A stretch of DNA of 64,000 nucleotides from Pseudomonadota bacterium (GCA_018240685.1 JAFEFG010000002.1:1-64000); one strand, 5' to 3'; shown: positions 25,987-35,584, counted from the first letter of the stretch. A program made the numbers and translations. Notes: generated by a model not told the origin, from the letters alone.

Positions 25987-27543
25987 TTACGGCCGCATCC
26001 CGTGGCTGCTGGCCCCCGGCGTGCGCAGCGGCGCGGCGAGTTCGACGAACTCGCACAGGATCTGGCGCGTGTCGCGGGGATCGATGATCTCCTCGATCCA
26101 GAACGTCTCGGCGCTGCGGAAGGGCGAGCGCAGCTTGTTCAGCCGCTCCTCGATCTCCTCCATCTTGGCCTTGCGGTCGGTCGCGGCGTCGAGATCGGCG
26201 CGGTAGGCCGCCTCGATGCCGCCCTCCAGCGGCAGCGAGCCCCAGCGGCCCGACGGCCAGGCATAGCGCCAGTTCAGGCGCGAGCCGTTCTGGTGCGCGG
26301 CGCCGGCCACGCCGAAGGCGTTGCGGATGATGAAGGTGCACCACGGCACCGTGGTCTGGAACATCGCCGACATGGCGCGCACGCCCTGGCGGATGACGCC
26401 GGTCTTCTCGGCTTCGAGGCCGATCAGGAAGCCGGGGCAGTCGCAGAAATAGACGACCGGCAGATGGAAGGTCTCCGCCATGTCGAGGAAGCGGATCACC
26501 TTCTGGCAGGTGTCGGACGTCCAGCCGCCGCCATAGAACATCGGATCGCTCGCCATCACCGCCACCGGCCAGCCGTCGATGCGGGCGAAGGCCGTCATCA
26601 CCGACCGGCCATAGAGCTTGCCCATCTCGAACAGCGAGCCCTGGTCGACGATCTTCTCGACGATCGGGCGGATACGATAGACCTTGCGGGTGTCGCGCGG
26701 GATGGCCTGGAACAGCGACTCCTCGCGCCGCGCCGGATCGTCGGTCTGCGGTCCGCGCGCCGGCAGGTCGTAGACCGAGGAGGGCAGGTACGAGAGGAAG
26801 CGGCGGGCGAGCGCAAACGCCTCGTCCTCGCTCTCGGCCGCCTCGTCGATGGCGCCGGCGCGGAGCTGGATCTCCCAGCCGCCGAGGTCCTGCTTGTCGA
26901 ACTGGCGCGGCCCGAGGCGGTTCACGACCGGCGGGCCGGCCACGAACATCGCCGAGATCTCCTTCACCATCACCGAGTAGTGGGTGGCGGCGAGCCGCGC
27001 CGCGCCCAGCCCGGCGACCGAGCCGAGGCCGAGCCCGACCGTCGGCACCACACCCATGTTGCGCACGACCCATTCCCAGCCGCTGACGCCCGGCACGTTG
27101 GCGCGGCCGGTGGTCTCGATCGTCTTCACCGAGCCGCCGCCGCCCGAGCCCTCGATCATGCGGATCAGCGGCACGCGATACTGGTTGGCGTAGCGCTCGA
27201 TGTAGATCGCCTTTTCCTTGATGGTGGCGTCGGCCGAGCCGCCGCGCACGGTGAAGTCGTCGCCGGTCACCGCCACCGGACGGCCGTCGATCTTCGCCCG
27301 ACCCATCACGCTGTTGGCCGGCATGAGATCGACGAGGTCGTTGCGGCCGTCATACTCGGCTTTGCCGGCGACGCTGCCGATCTCGCGGAAGGAACCGTGG
27401 TCGACCAAGCGGTCGATGCGCTCGCGCACCGTCAGCCGGCCGGCATCGTGCTGGCGCTTCACCTTGTCCGCGCCGCCCATCCGCTTCGTCATCTCCTGAC
27501 GGCGGCGCAGTTCATCCATCTCCGGTTGCCAGCTCATGTCCAC
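25987..27543 (-). CDS. Acyl-CoA carboxylase carboxyltransferase (beta) subunit
   Basis: Carboxyltransferase of 518 residues with two crotonase-like halves. Seen: GRLTVRERIDRLVDHGSF, the oxyanion-forming IEGSGGGGSVKT with GLGLGSVAG in the first half, and FCDCPGFLIGLEAEKTGVIRQG with RNAFGVAG in the second. Such subunits pass CO2 from carboxybiotin to propionyl-CoA, methylcrotonyl-CoA or similar substrates. The partner biotin carboxylase/BCCP subunit is not next to it, so it is an orphan and its substrate cannot be assigned. It is divergent from the DoxX gene. Confidence 0.85.
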   Translation of the reverse strand: MDMSWQPEMDELRRRQEMTKRMGGADKVKRQHDAGRLTVRERIDRLVDHGSFREIGSVAGKAEYDGRNDLVDLMPANSVMGRAKIDGRPVAVTGDDFTVRGGSADATIKEKAIYIERYANQYRVPLIRMIEGSGGGGSVKTIETTGRANVPGVSGWEWVVRNMGVVPTVGLGLGSVAGLGAARLAATHYSVMVKEISAMFVAGPPVVNRLGPRQFDKQDLGGWEIQLRAGAIDEAAESEDEAFALARRFLSYLPSSVYDLPARGPQTDDPARREESLFQAIPRDTRKVYRIRPIVEKIVDQGSLFEMGKLYGRSVMTAFARIDGWPVAVMASDPMFYGGGWTSDTCQKVIRFLDMAETFHLPVVYFCDCPGFLIGLEAEKTGVIRQGVRAMSAMFQTTVPWCTFIIRNAFGVAGAAHQNGSRLNWRYAWPSGRWGSLPLEGGIEAAYRADLDAATDRKAKMEEIEERLNKLRSPFRSAETFWIEEIIDPRDTRQILCEFVELAAPLRTPGASSHGMRP

Positions 27544-27647
27544 GTTCCTCGCCTACTTGGTATCAAATGTTGGTTCGGCCTCTCGTGTCGTACCAACACC
27601 GGCGCGAACGAGCTACACTGATATGCACGGCGACGGGGGCTTGGCCG

Positions 27648-28040
27648 ATGGACGAAACAGGAGACAGCAGCGTGCTGCTTGTGGCGCGTTGCCTGATCGC
27701 GGGCTTGTTCCTGTGGTCGGGCATCGGCCACGCGACGGGCTACGAGCAGACCGCCATCGTCCTCTCGCAGAGCGGGTGGACGTCCTATCTCGTGCCGCTC
27801 GCTGTCGCAGTCGAGGTGGGCGGTGCGCTGCTGCTGATCGTGGGCTTCAAGGCGCGTCTCATCTGCCTCGCCCTTGCGGGCTTCTGCGTCGGCACCGCGC
27901 TGCTCTTCCACGCCAACTTCGGCGACAAGACGCAGATGTTCCATTTCCTGAAGAACGCCGCCATCGCCGGCGGCCTGCTCGCGCTCTACGTCGCCGGCCC
28001 CGGCCGCCTGTCCTTCGACGGCATCGACGAGCCGGGCTGA
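27648..28040 (+). CDS. DoxX family membrane protein
   Basis: Small membrane protein of 130 residues with four helices, of the DoxX/YphA type: VARCLIAGLFLWSGIGHATG, VPLAVAVEVGGALLLIVGFKAR, ALAGFCVGTALLFHANF and KNAAIAGGLLALYVAGPG. Members include subunits of thiosulfate:quinone oxidoreductases, but most stand alone with unknown roles, as here. The ATG at 27648 begins the family's first helix. The frame extends upstream to 27567 over non-conserved codons. Confidence 0.82.
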   Translation: MDETGDSSVLLVARCLIAGLFLWSGIGHATGYEQTAIVLSQSGWTSYLVPLAVAVEVGGALLLIVGFKARLICLALAGFCVGTALLFHANFGDKTQMFHFLKNAAIAGGLLALYVAGPGRLSFDGIDEPG

Positions 28041-28056
28041 AAGGCTACAGCGCGCT

Positions 28057-29115
28057 TTACGCCGACAACGGCTCGTAGACGACGCCGTCGATCAGGTTCT
28101 CTTCATAGAGGCGTGCGAGATCGATGCCGCCGGCGGGCAGCGCCGGCTGGAAATCGGCAATGGCGCGGGCGACGCGCGCTTCCTGGTCGCGCCGCAGCTT
28201 CTCCGCTTCCTCGACCGTGACGGCCGTGAAGCGCACGACCTGACCTGGCAGCAGGCGTCCCAGCCGCGGCAGGTCGACCGACGCAATGGTCGCGATCTTC
28301 GGATAGCCGCCCACGGTCTGGCGGTCGGCCAGCAGCACGATCGGCAGGCCGGCGCCCGGCACCTGGATCGCGCCCGGCGCGATGCCGTCGGAGATGATGT
28401 CGGCACCGCCCTTGGCCGGCGGCGTGGCATGCTCGATCACCGGGCCCTCGAAGCGGATGCCCATGCGGTCCGCTTCCTTGGAGACGCGGTACTCCGACTC
28501 GACGAAGGTCTTGCGGCCCTTGTCGCTGAAATACTCCTCCTGCGGTCCCCACACGACGCGCACCGGTCCCTTGCCGTAGTCGAACGGCTGGGCGAGCTTG
28601 CGCTCGTCGCGCGCGGGCGCGTCACTGCGGGCCAGCGGCAGCACGTCGCCGCCGGCGAGCTTGCGGCCCTCGAAGCCGCCGATCCCGGCGCGGGCGTAGG
28701 TCGAGAGGCTGCCCATGAAGGCGGGCAGGGCGAAGCCGCCTGCCACCGCGAGATAGGCCGTGCTCGATCCCTCGACCATGCCGACCTTCAGCGTCTGGCC
28801 GCGTTTCAGCAGGTGCGAGCGGTCCGACTCCAGCGGCTTGGGCGGCGCATCGGGCCCCTCGATCAGCGACGGCGACAGCGGCCCGACCAGCGCGATGCGC
28901 ACCGAGTCCGCCTCGACCAGCAGGTCCGGCCCCATGACGCCGATCTCGAGCCCCGCGGTGCCGCCGGGATTGCCGACCAGTGCATTGGCGAGCGCGAGGC
29001 CGATCCGGTCCATGGCGCCGGCGGTCGGCATGCCGAGCGCCATGTAGCCCGTGCGGCCCATGTCCTGCAGCGTGTCGAACAGCCCCGGCCGCACGACCTT
29101 CAGGGCCGCGCTCAT
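28057..29115 (-). CDS. pxpC: 5-oxoprolinase subunit C (biotin-dependent carboxyltransferase family)
   Basis: PxpC/KipA-type subunit of 352 residues. Seen: LKVVRPGLFDTLQDMGRTGY at the start, the normal family opening, GAMDRIGLALANALVGNP, and GIAPGAIQVPGAGLPIVLLADRQTVGGYPKIA. With PxpA and PxpB it opens 5-oxoproline to glutamate using ATP, removing a damage product of glutamine. Its ATG overlaps the pxpB stop by 4 bases (ATGA), implying a tight complex made in equal amounts. The start is fixed by that overlap; the frame continues through pxpB in another phase. Confidence 0.9.
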   Translation of the reverse strand: MSAALKVVRPGLFDTLQDMGRTGYMALGMPTAGAMDRIGLALANALVGNPGGTAGLEIGVMGPDLLVEADSVRIALVGPLSPSLIEGPDAPPKPLESDRSHLLKRGQTLKVGMVEGSSTAYLAVAGGFALPAFMGSLSTYARAGIGGFEGRKLAGGDVLPLARSDAPARDERKLAQPFDYGKGPVRVVWGPQEEYFSDKGRKTFVESEYRVSKEADRMGIRFEGPVIEHATPPAKGGADIISDGIAPGAIQVPGAGLPIVLLADRQTVGGYPKIATIASVDLPRLGRLLPGQVVRFTAVTVEEAEKLRRDQEARVARAIADFQPALPAGGIDLARLYEENLIDGVVYEPLSA

Positions 29116-29852
29116 GCCGTCACCAGGGTCGACCAGTCGAGCGTGCCCGCCTCGACCGCGCGCGCGAGGCGGTCGAAGGTCGCGCGGTCGACGCGCTCGA
29201 AGGTGAGGGAGTCGCCCGGTGCCAGGAAGACCGGCTGCTCGCGGCGCTGGTCGAACATCCACAGCGGCGTGCGGCCGATCAGGTGCCAGCCGCCCGGACT
29301 CTCGAAGGGATAGATCGTCGTCATGTCCATGGCGATGGCGACCGAGGAACGCGGCACGCGCACGCGCGGCTGGCTGCGCCGCGGCAGGTACAGGCCGGCA
29401 TCGAGGCCGGCGATGTAGGCGAGGCCGGGCATGAAGCCCAGCACATAGACCGTGAAGGCGGACTTGAGATGCGCCTCGATCACCTGTTCGGGCGTCTTGC
29501 CGGTCCGCTCGGCGACCTCGGCGAGATCGGGCGCGAATTCCTCGCCGTCGTAGCAGCAGGGCACCCTCACGCGCCGCGTCTTGCCGCCCACCGGCAGGCC
29601 GCGCGCCATCAGCGCGTCGATCTCGGGCTGCAGGGCCGCCCGCGACGTCGCCATCGGGTCGTAGGTGACCATCAGGGACCGCATGGTCGGTACCGTTTCG
29701 ACCACGCCGGCCAGCCGCCCGGAGGCCTTGGCCTCGCCGATCGCCGCATGCAGGGCCATGACCTGGCCGTTGATCCGGGGCGAGATTTCGTTGCCGAATT
29801 CGACCGTGAAGGCCGTGTCGCCGCAGGAAAGGTACCGAACGCTCACCAGCAA
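29112..29852 (-). CDS. pxpB: 5-oxoprolinase subunit B
   Basis: PxpB/KipI-type subunit of 246 residues: CGDTAFTVEFG at the N-terminus, then VPCCYDGEEFAPDLAEVA, the family hallmark GFMPGLAYIAGLD, and SPGGWHLIGRTPLWMFD. It partners PxpC, whose gene overlaps its end. The frame begins at TTG 29852; GTG 29846 is an alternative, and no ribosome site decides. pxpA is on the other strand 200 bases upstream, so the three subunits arise from divergent transcripts. Confidence 0.88.
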   Translation of the reverse strand: MLVSVRYLSCGDTAFTVEFGNEISPRINGQVMALHAAIGEAKASGRLAGVVETVPTMRSLMVTYDPMATSRAALQPEIDALMARGLPVGGKTRRVRVPCCYDGEEFAPDLAEVAERTGKTPEQVIEAHLKSAFTVYVLGFMPGLAYIAGLDAGLYLPRRSQPRVRVPRSSVAIAMDMTTIYPFESPGGWHLIGRTPLWMFDQRREQPVFLAPGDSLTFERVDRATFDRLARAVEAGTLDWSTLVTA

Positions 29853-29894
29853 AACTCTGGAACAATCACAGGCAGAAGGCGCCGGTTCCGGACG

Positions 29895-29979
29895 CCGGCG
29901 TCATCCCGGGCGCAGCGGCAGGTCCTCGGCGGCACTCCATCGAAGGCCCCACGCTGCGCTGCGCTCGGGATGACACCGG
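29895..29979. repeat. Palindromic intergenic element (REP-like)
   Basis: Two 23-base arms, CCGGCGTCATCCCGGGCGCA... at 29895-29917 and its near-complement at 29957-29979 (two mismatches), enclose about 39 bases. The GTCATCCCGAGCGCAGCG core is of the kind scattered between genes in alphaproteobacterial genomes. It sits between divergent pxpB and pxpA. Confidence 0.65.
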
Positions 29980-30049
29980 CTCGTTCCTCGACGCTTTGGG
30001 TTTGGTCGAACTCTCCTTAAGATAGCGGCTTCGATCGAAGGAGTCTCGC

Positions 30050-30850
30050 ATGTCAGCAGCCACCACCAACGCCGGACTGGTGAATATCAACTCCGATCTG
30101 GGCGAAAGCTTCGGGCCCTGGGTGATGGGCAACGACGCCGAGGTGCTGAAGATCGTGAAATCCGCCAACGTGGCCTGCGGCTTCCATGCCAGCGACCCCG
30201 TGGTGATGATGGATACGGTGAAGCTCTGCGTGCAGAACGGCGTCAGCATCGGCGCCCACCCCGGCTTCGCCGACCTGCAGGGCTTCGGCCGGCGCGTCAT
30301 CCAGCTCACGGTCAAGGAACTCGAGGCCAACATCGCCTACCAGCTCGGCGCCCTGCAGGCGGTGGCCGCGCTGCACGGCGCCAAGGTCACGCACATCAAG
30401 CCGCACGGCATGATGGGCAACATGTCGGCCGACAGCGTCGAGATGTCGGAGGCCATCGCGCGCGCCGCCAAGGCGGTCGACCGCGACATCATCTTCCTGT
30501 GCCAGGCCAATACCGAGCAGGGCAAGGCGGCGCGCAAGTACGGCCTGCGCGCGGCGGAGGAGGTGTTCGCCGACCGCACCTACACGGATGCCGGCACGCT
30601 CACCCCGCGCAAGGAGCCCAACGCGATGATCAAGGACGCCGCGCAGGCCGTGGCGCATGTGCGGCGCATGGTCGACGAGCAGGCGATCTACTCGACCTCG
30701 GGCAAGCGCATTCCCTGCCAGGTCGATTCGATCTGCGTGCACGGCGACGGCCCGACCGCGATCCCGGTCTCCACGGCCGTGCGCGAAGGGTTGGAGGCGG
30801 CCGGCATCCGCATCGTCACCCTGCCGGAACTGCCGAGCCTCAAGCACTAG
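30050..30850 (+). CDS. pxpA: 5-oxoprolinase subunit A (LamB/YcsF family)
   Basis: PxpA subunit of 266 residues. Seen: VNINSDLGESFGPW with the invariant D-x-G-E, SANVACGFHASDP, GAHPGFADLQGFGRR, HIKPHGMMGN, and CVHGDGPTAI near the end, all family landmarks around a metal-binding pocket. It completes the ATP-dependent 5-oxoprolinase with PxpB and PxpC encoded divergently. AAGGAG lies before the ATG at 30050. Confidence 0.9.
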   Translation: MSAATTNAGLVNINSDLGESFGPWVMGNDAEVLKIVKSANVACGFHASDPVVMMDTVKLCVQNGVSIGAHPGFADLQGFGRRVIQLTVKELEANIAYQLGALQAVAALHGAKVTHIKPHGMMGNMSADSVEMSEAIARAAKAVDRDIIFLCQANTEQGKAARKYGLRAAEEVFADRTYTDAGTLTPRKEPNAMIKDAAQAVAHVRRMVDEQAIYSTSGKRIPCQVDSICVHGDGPTAIPVSTAVREGLEAAGIRIVTLPELPSLKH

Positions 30851-31039
30851 GCCGACAAGCGGCCGCGGTCTGTGTCGGCGCCAGCCGGCCGCCCTTTGCG
30901 TCGGCCGGAAGCCGCTTGCGGTTACAAAGATCGTCGTGACAAGAAACCGGGAGTTGCGATACGAGCCTGTCGTCCACTGGATGAGTGGGGTCTAGGGCGG
31001 AGACCTCGTTTCTGAGTACGGCGGGAGAGGCCTGGTGAC

Positions 31040-32299
31040 ATGAATCGACTGCGCGATGTGTCGTCTGCAATGCGCGATGGGTGGAGGACGTGGGCCGGGC
31101 TCGCCTGTATCGCCGTTCTGGTGACCGGTTGTTACGAAAAGAACAAGCTTGCCGCACCGCCGCCGGCGAAGGTCACGGTTGCCGCCCCGGTTCAGGCGCC
31201 GATCACGCTCTACGCAGAGTTCACAGGCAAGACGGCGCCGTCTCTTTCGGTCGATCTCGAAGCCCGCGTGGAGGGCTATCTGACCGCCATCGGCTATCGC
31301 GACGGCGAGGCGGTCAAGAAGGGGCGGGAGCTTTTCGAGATCGAGAAGAACCAGTACCAGGACCAGGTCACGGTTCAGCAGGGGCAGCTGACCATGGCCC
31401 AGGCCAAGGAGGCCAACGCGAAGGTCCAGTACGACCGTCAGGTCGCCCTCGGCCAGAAGGAGGCGGCAAGCCAGCGCTCCGTCGAGGATTTCCGGGCGAC
31501 ACTCGACACCGCCAGGGGGCAGGTGACGGCCAACGAGGCAAGCCTGGACCTCGCCAAGGTGAATCTCGGCTATACGACCATCCGTGCGCCGTTCGACGGT
31601 GTGGTGACCCGTCATCTCGTCGATGTCGGCTCGCTGGTCGGGTCTTCGGGACCGACCAAGCTCGCCACCATCCTTCAGGTCGATCCGCTCTACGTCTATT
31701 TCAACATGACGGAGCAGCAGCAGATCGACATGCGCGACGCCCTGGCCGCACAGGGCAAGACGCTGCGCGACATCCGCGAGAAGAATATCGAGCCTCCGGT
31801 CGAGGTTGCCTTGGCGCAGGACAAGACGTTCAGGTACTCGGGCCGGATCGACTATATCGCGCCGCAGCTCGACGGCTCCACCGGCTCGCTGCAGATGCGC
31901 GCCACCCTCGCCAACAAGGACGTGGAATTGGTGCCCGGCCAGTTCGTGCGGGTCCGCGTGCCCATCGGCAAGATCGACAAGGCGCTCCTGGTCGATGACA
32001 CGGCGGTGCGATCCAACCAGGTCGGCAGCTATGTCATGGTGGTCGGCAAGGACAACGTCGTCGAGCAGCGCTTCGTGACGACCGGCCCGGTCGAGGGTCA
32101 GCTGCGCGTCGTCACCAAGGGGCTGAATGCCGGCGACAGGGTGGTGATCGGCTCCCTCCAGCGCGCCATCTCGGGCAAGAGCGTCAACCCTGTTGACGGC
32201 GCCATGGCGGCCCTGCCGTCGACGACCGGCTCCACGACGACCGGTTCCACTCCGACCGGTTCCACTCCGACCGGCACCAAGAGCAAGATCTCTCCCTGA
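31040..32299 (+). CDS. RND efflux periplasmic adaptor (MFP) lipoprotein
   Basis: Membrane fusion protein of 419 residues. The N-terminus has a lipobox (IAVLVTGC, Cys near residue 31), so it is anchored in the inner membrane. A lipoyl-type half (LEARVEGYLTAIGYRDGEAVKKG), an alpha-hairpin coiled coil and the second lipoyl half (GYTTIRAPFDGVV) follow, then beta-barrel and membrane-proximal domains. It links the RND pump, whose gene starts 25 bases later, to an outer-membrane TolC protein not encoded here. The extreme C-terminus is an unusual Thr-Gly-Ser-Pro repeat. No regulator gene adjoins. Confidence 0.9.
   Translation: MNRLRDVSSAMRDGWRTWAGLACIAVLVTGCYEKNKLAAPPPAKVTVAAPVQAPITLYAEFTGKTAPSLSVDLEARVEGYLTAIGYRDGEAVKKGRELFEIEKNQYQDQVTVQQGQLTMAQAKEANAKVQYDRQVALGQKEAASQRSVEDFRATLDTARGQVTANEASLDLAKVNLGYTTIRAPFDGVVTRHLVDVGSLVGSSGPTKLATILQVDPLYVYFNMTEQQQIDMRDALAAQGKTLRDIREKNIEPPVEVALAQDKTFRYSGRIDYIAPQLDGSTGSLQMRATLANKDVELVPGQFVRVRVPIGKIDKALLVDDTAVRSNQVGSYVMVVGKDNVVEQRFVTTGPVEGQLRVVTKGLNAGDRVVIGSLQRAISGKSVNPVDGAMAALPSTTGSTTTGSTPTGSTPTGTKSKISP
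32221..32280 (+). repeat. 15-bp tandem repeat in the adaptor's C-terminus
   Basis: Four degenerate copies of a unit like ACTCCGACCGGTTCC encode T-T-G-S / T-P-T-G-S repeats, in frame, just before the stop of the adaptor gene. The tail is likely disordered. Confidence 0.75.
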
Positions 32300-32324
32300 C
32301 ACCGGCAGTTCCGAGGCGGAGCCC

Positions 32325-35300
32325 ATGTTTTCGCGCTTCTTCATCGAGCGGCCGGTGCTGTCCAACACGCTGGCGTTCCTTATCGTCCTGCTGGGAATTC
32401 TGTCCCTTACCAGCCTGCCGGTTTCGCAGTATCCCAACGTGGTGCCGCCCACCGTCTCGGTGACCGCGACCTATCCCGGCGCCAACGCCCGGACCGTGAT
32501 GGACACGGTGGCCCTGCCGATCGAGCAGCAGGTGAACGGTGTCGACGGCATGCTCTACATGCAGTCGACCAGCGGCAACGACGGCAGCTATTCGCTGGTG
32601 GTCACCTTTGCCATCGGCACCGACCCGGACATGGCGCAGGTGCTGGTCCAGAACCGCGTCTCGCTGGCCTCCGCCCAGCTACCCACCGCGGTCTCGACGC
32701 AGGGGCTGAACGTCCAGAAGGTGTCGACTTCCATCCTGAAGTTCGTGAATCTCTATTCGCAGGACGGGCGCTACGACAACCTGTTCCTCGCCAACTACGC
32801 CACCCTCAGTCTGAAGAACGAACTCGCGCGGCTTCCGGGCGTCGGTTCCGTCACCGTGCTGGGGTCCGGCAACTACGCGATGCGCGTATGGCTCGATCCC
32901 GATCGCCTGCAGACCTACGGCCTGACGCCGAGCGATGTTACCGCCGCGATCCAGCAGCAGAGCACCGAGGTCACGGCGGGTCTTGTGGGGGCGCCGCCCA
33001 CCCCGTCCATGGTGAACTTCCAGTACGCCATCAACGTCATCGGCCGCTTCGACGAGGCGAAGGACTTCGAGAACATCGTGGTGAAAGTCCTCGACGAAGG
33101 TGGCGGCAGGATCGTACGCATCCGCGACATCGGCCGCGTCGAGCTGGGCGCCGCCACCTACGGCCACACCGCGACGCTCGATGGCAAGCCTTCGGCGGCT
33201 ATCGCCATCAGTCAGCTGACCGGCGCCAATGCGCTGGCCGTTGCCGAAGAAGTCGACGCCAAGATGAAGGAGCTCGCCAGGGCCTTCCCGGCAGGGCTCA
33301 CCTACAAGGTATCCTTCGACAGCACCAAGTTCGTCACTGCCTCCATCGACGAAGTGTACGAGACGCTCGTTATCGCCGCGGCGCTGGTACTGGTCGTCAT
33401 CCTGCTCTTCCTCCAGGACTGGCGGGCCATGCTGGTGCCGGCGACCACGGTGCCGGTGACCATCATCGGCGCCTTCGTGGCCATGGCGCTGCTCGGCTAC
33501 ACCGTGAATACCACCAGCCTGTTCGCCCTGGTGCTCGCCATCGGCATCGTGGTGGACGATGCCATCGTCATCGTCGAAGGCGTGTCGCGTCACATGGATG
33601 CGGGCATGTCCAGCCGCGAGGCGGCGGTGAAGGCCATGTCGGAGCTGTTCGGTCCCATCATCGGCATTACGCTCGTCCTGATGGCGGTGTTCCTGCCGGC
33701 GGCCACCATGTCCGGTCTCACCGGCAAGATGTACCAGCAGTTCGCGCTGGTCATCGCCGCCACCGCCGTGATCTCGGCGATCAACGCGGCCACTCTAAAG
33801 CCGACGCAATGCGCGTTGTGGTTGCGCCCCTCGACGCCGCCGGAGAGGCGGAATTTGGTCTATCGCGGCTTCAATGCCGCCTATGCCGTCGTCGAGAGGA
33901 TCTATGTCGCCGTGGTGCGCCGGCTGGTGCGCTTTGCGTCGCTCACCACGCTTGTCGGGCTGGGGCTGGTCGGCGTTGCCTTCTATGGCCTGTCGCAGGT
34001 GCCGACAGGCTTCCTGCCGGACGAGGACCAGGGCTACTTCGTCATCAGCCTGAATCTGCCCGACTCGGCCTCGGCGCAGCGCACCGAGACCGCGGTCGCC
34101 GAGGCGGTCGCGCGCATCCGGCCGCTCGACGGCATCGACAGCGTCATCGGCGTGTCGGGCATCTCACCACTCGACAACAATGCCACGCTCTACAGCACGG
34201 GCATGCTGTACGTGGTGCTGAAGGACTGGAGCGAGCGCAAGACCGCCGCGCTGAGCGCCGCCAGCATCGGCAGCAAGGTGCGCACCGTGCTCGCCGATCT
34301 TGGCACCGCCGAGGCCACGATCCTGATGCCGCCGCCCATTCAAGGCATCGGCAATGCGGCAGGCTTCACCATGATGGTGGAGATGAAGGACGGCAGTTCC
34401 AGCTTTGTCACCCTGCAGGACACCGCCGACGAGATCGTCGACGAGGCTGCCACCCAGACCGGTCTCTCCCATGTGACGACCAACTTCCGGGGCAACGTCA
34501 AGCAGCTGCGCCTCGTGGTGGACCGGGTGAAGGCCGAGACGTACGGGCTCACCGTCGGCCAGGTGTTCACGGCGCTGGAGACCTATGTCGGCTCGAGCTA
34601 CGTGAACCAGTTCACCAAGTTCAACTACGTCTTCCAGGTCTACGTTCAGGCCGACGCGCCGTTCCGCCTGCAGCCCGACGACATCCTGAAACTCAAGGTG
34701 AAGGGGGCGGGAGGAAAGATGGTGGCCCTCGGCGAGGTGGCGCGGTTCGTGGACGATGTCGGGCCGCCGCTCATCACCCTCTACAATCTCTATCCTGCGG
34801 CGCAGGTGACCGGCGGCCCGGCGACCGGCTTCAGCTCGGGGGACGCGATGACGCTGATGAGCGAGGTCGCCGGTCGGGTGCTGCCGTCGTCCATGGGGAC
34901 GGCATGGACCGCCATGTCCTACCAGGAGCAGTTGATCGGCAACCAGATCTACTATGTCTTCGGCATCGCGCTGGTGCTGGTCTATTTCGTCCTGTCCAGC
35001 CAGTACGAAAGCTGGCTGCGGCCGCTGGCGGTGATCCTCGCGGTGCCGCTCACCCTGCTTGGCACCGTGGTGGCACTCGCGGCCACCGGCCTGCCGAACG
35101 ACCTGTACACGCAGATCGGTATCGTGCTGCTCGTCGCCCTCGCGGCCAAGAATGCCATCCTCATCGTGGAATACGCCCGTGAGCGCCGGGCCGAGGGCAT
35201 GGAGGCCGGGGCGGCGGCGGTCGAGGCGGCGCGGCTGCGGTTCCGTCCCATCCTCATGACCTCCTTCGCCTTCATCTTCGGCATGCTGCCCCTGGTCTTC

Positions 35301-35441
35301 GCCACCGGGGCGGGAGCGGGCGCACGCGTGTCGCTCGGCATGGCCGTGGTCAGCGGCATGCTGGCCTCGACCGGTCTGGCGGTCCTGTTCGTGCCGGCGT
35401 TCTTCACGGTGCTGGAGCGGCTGTCGTCCCGCCGCTTGTAG
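32325..35441 (+). CDS. RND multidrug efflux permease (HAE1 family)
   Basis: Inner-membrane proton-driven pump of 1038 residues, the normal length of AcrB/MexB-type HAE1 proteins. Seen: MFSRFFIERPVLSNTLAFLI start, the porter-loop order, GIVVDDAIVIVEGV with the Asp pair of transmembrane helix 4 near residues 410-411, GFLPDEDQGYF at the second-half start, and AKNAILIVEYA in helix 10. It extrudes hydrophobic compounds through the adjacent adaptor and an external TolC channel. The TPALCA motif common after helix 6 reads KPTQCAL here. It is transcribed with the adaptor gene. Confidence 0.92.
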   Translation: MFSRFFIERPVLSNTLAFLIVLLGILSLTSLPVSQYPNVVPPTVSVTATYPGANARTVMDTVALPIEQQVNGVDGMLYMQSTSGNDGSYSLVVTFAIGTDPDMAQVLVQNRVSLASAQLPTAVSTQGLNVQKVSTSILKFVNLYSQDGRYDNLFLANYATLSLKNELARLPGVGSVTVLGSGNYAMRVWLDPDRLQTYGLTPSDVTAAIQQQSTEVTAGLVGAPPTPSMVNFQYAINVIGRFDEAKDFENIVVKVLDEGGGRIVRIRDIGRVELGAATYGHTATLDGKPSAAIAISQLTGANALAVAEEVDAKMKELARAFPAGLTYKVSFDSTKFVTASIDEVYETLVIAAALVLVVILLFLQDWRAMLVPATTVPVTIIGAFVAMALLGYTVNTTSLFALVLAIGIVVDDAIVIVEGVSRHMDAGMSSREAAVKAMSELFGPIIGITLVLMAVFLPAATMSGLTGKMYQQFALVIAATAVISAINAATLKPTQCALWLRPSTPPERRNLVYRGFNAAYAVVERIYVAVVRRLVRFASLTTLVGLGLVGVAFYGLSQVPTGFLPDEDQGYFVISLNLPDSASAQRTETAVAEAVARIRPLDGIDSVIGVSGISPLDNNATLYSTGMLYVVLKDWSERKTAALSAASIGSKVRTVLADLGTAEATILMPPPIQGIGNAAGFTMMVEMKDGSSSFVTLQDTADEIVDEAATQTGLSHVTTNFRGNVKQLRLVVDRVKAETYGLTVGQVFTALETYVGSSYVNQFTKFNYVFQVYVQADAPFRLQPDDILKLKVKGAGGKMVALGEVARFVDDVGPPLITLYNLYPAAQVTGGPATGFSSGDAMTLMSEVAGRVLPSSMGTAWTAMSYQEQLIGNQIYYVFGIALVLVYFVLSSQYESWLRPLAVILAVPLTLLGTVVALAATGLPNDLYTQIGIVLLVALAAKNAILIVEYARERRAEGMEAGAAAVEAARLRFRPILMTSFAFIFGMLPLVFATGAGAGARVSLGMAVVSGMLASTGLAVLFVPAFFTVLERLSSRRL

Positions 35442-35584
35442 CGTCGGCCGCGCGCGATCGAGACGGAAGCGTTCGGCCTGCCATTGCGGGTGGCACGGGA
35501 CAGGTCTTCAGGACGATATCGTCGCCGGCCAAGCGGGGCGCTTACTTCCGGTTCGGACAGCCGCTGCATGGCTCGATCGGGCGG

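Noticed and set aside
32221-32280. A possible CRISPR-like array at the adaptor 3' end
   Set aside because: Units are contiguous 15-mers with no spacers and are in frame as coding repeats.
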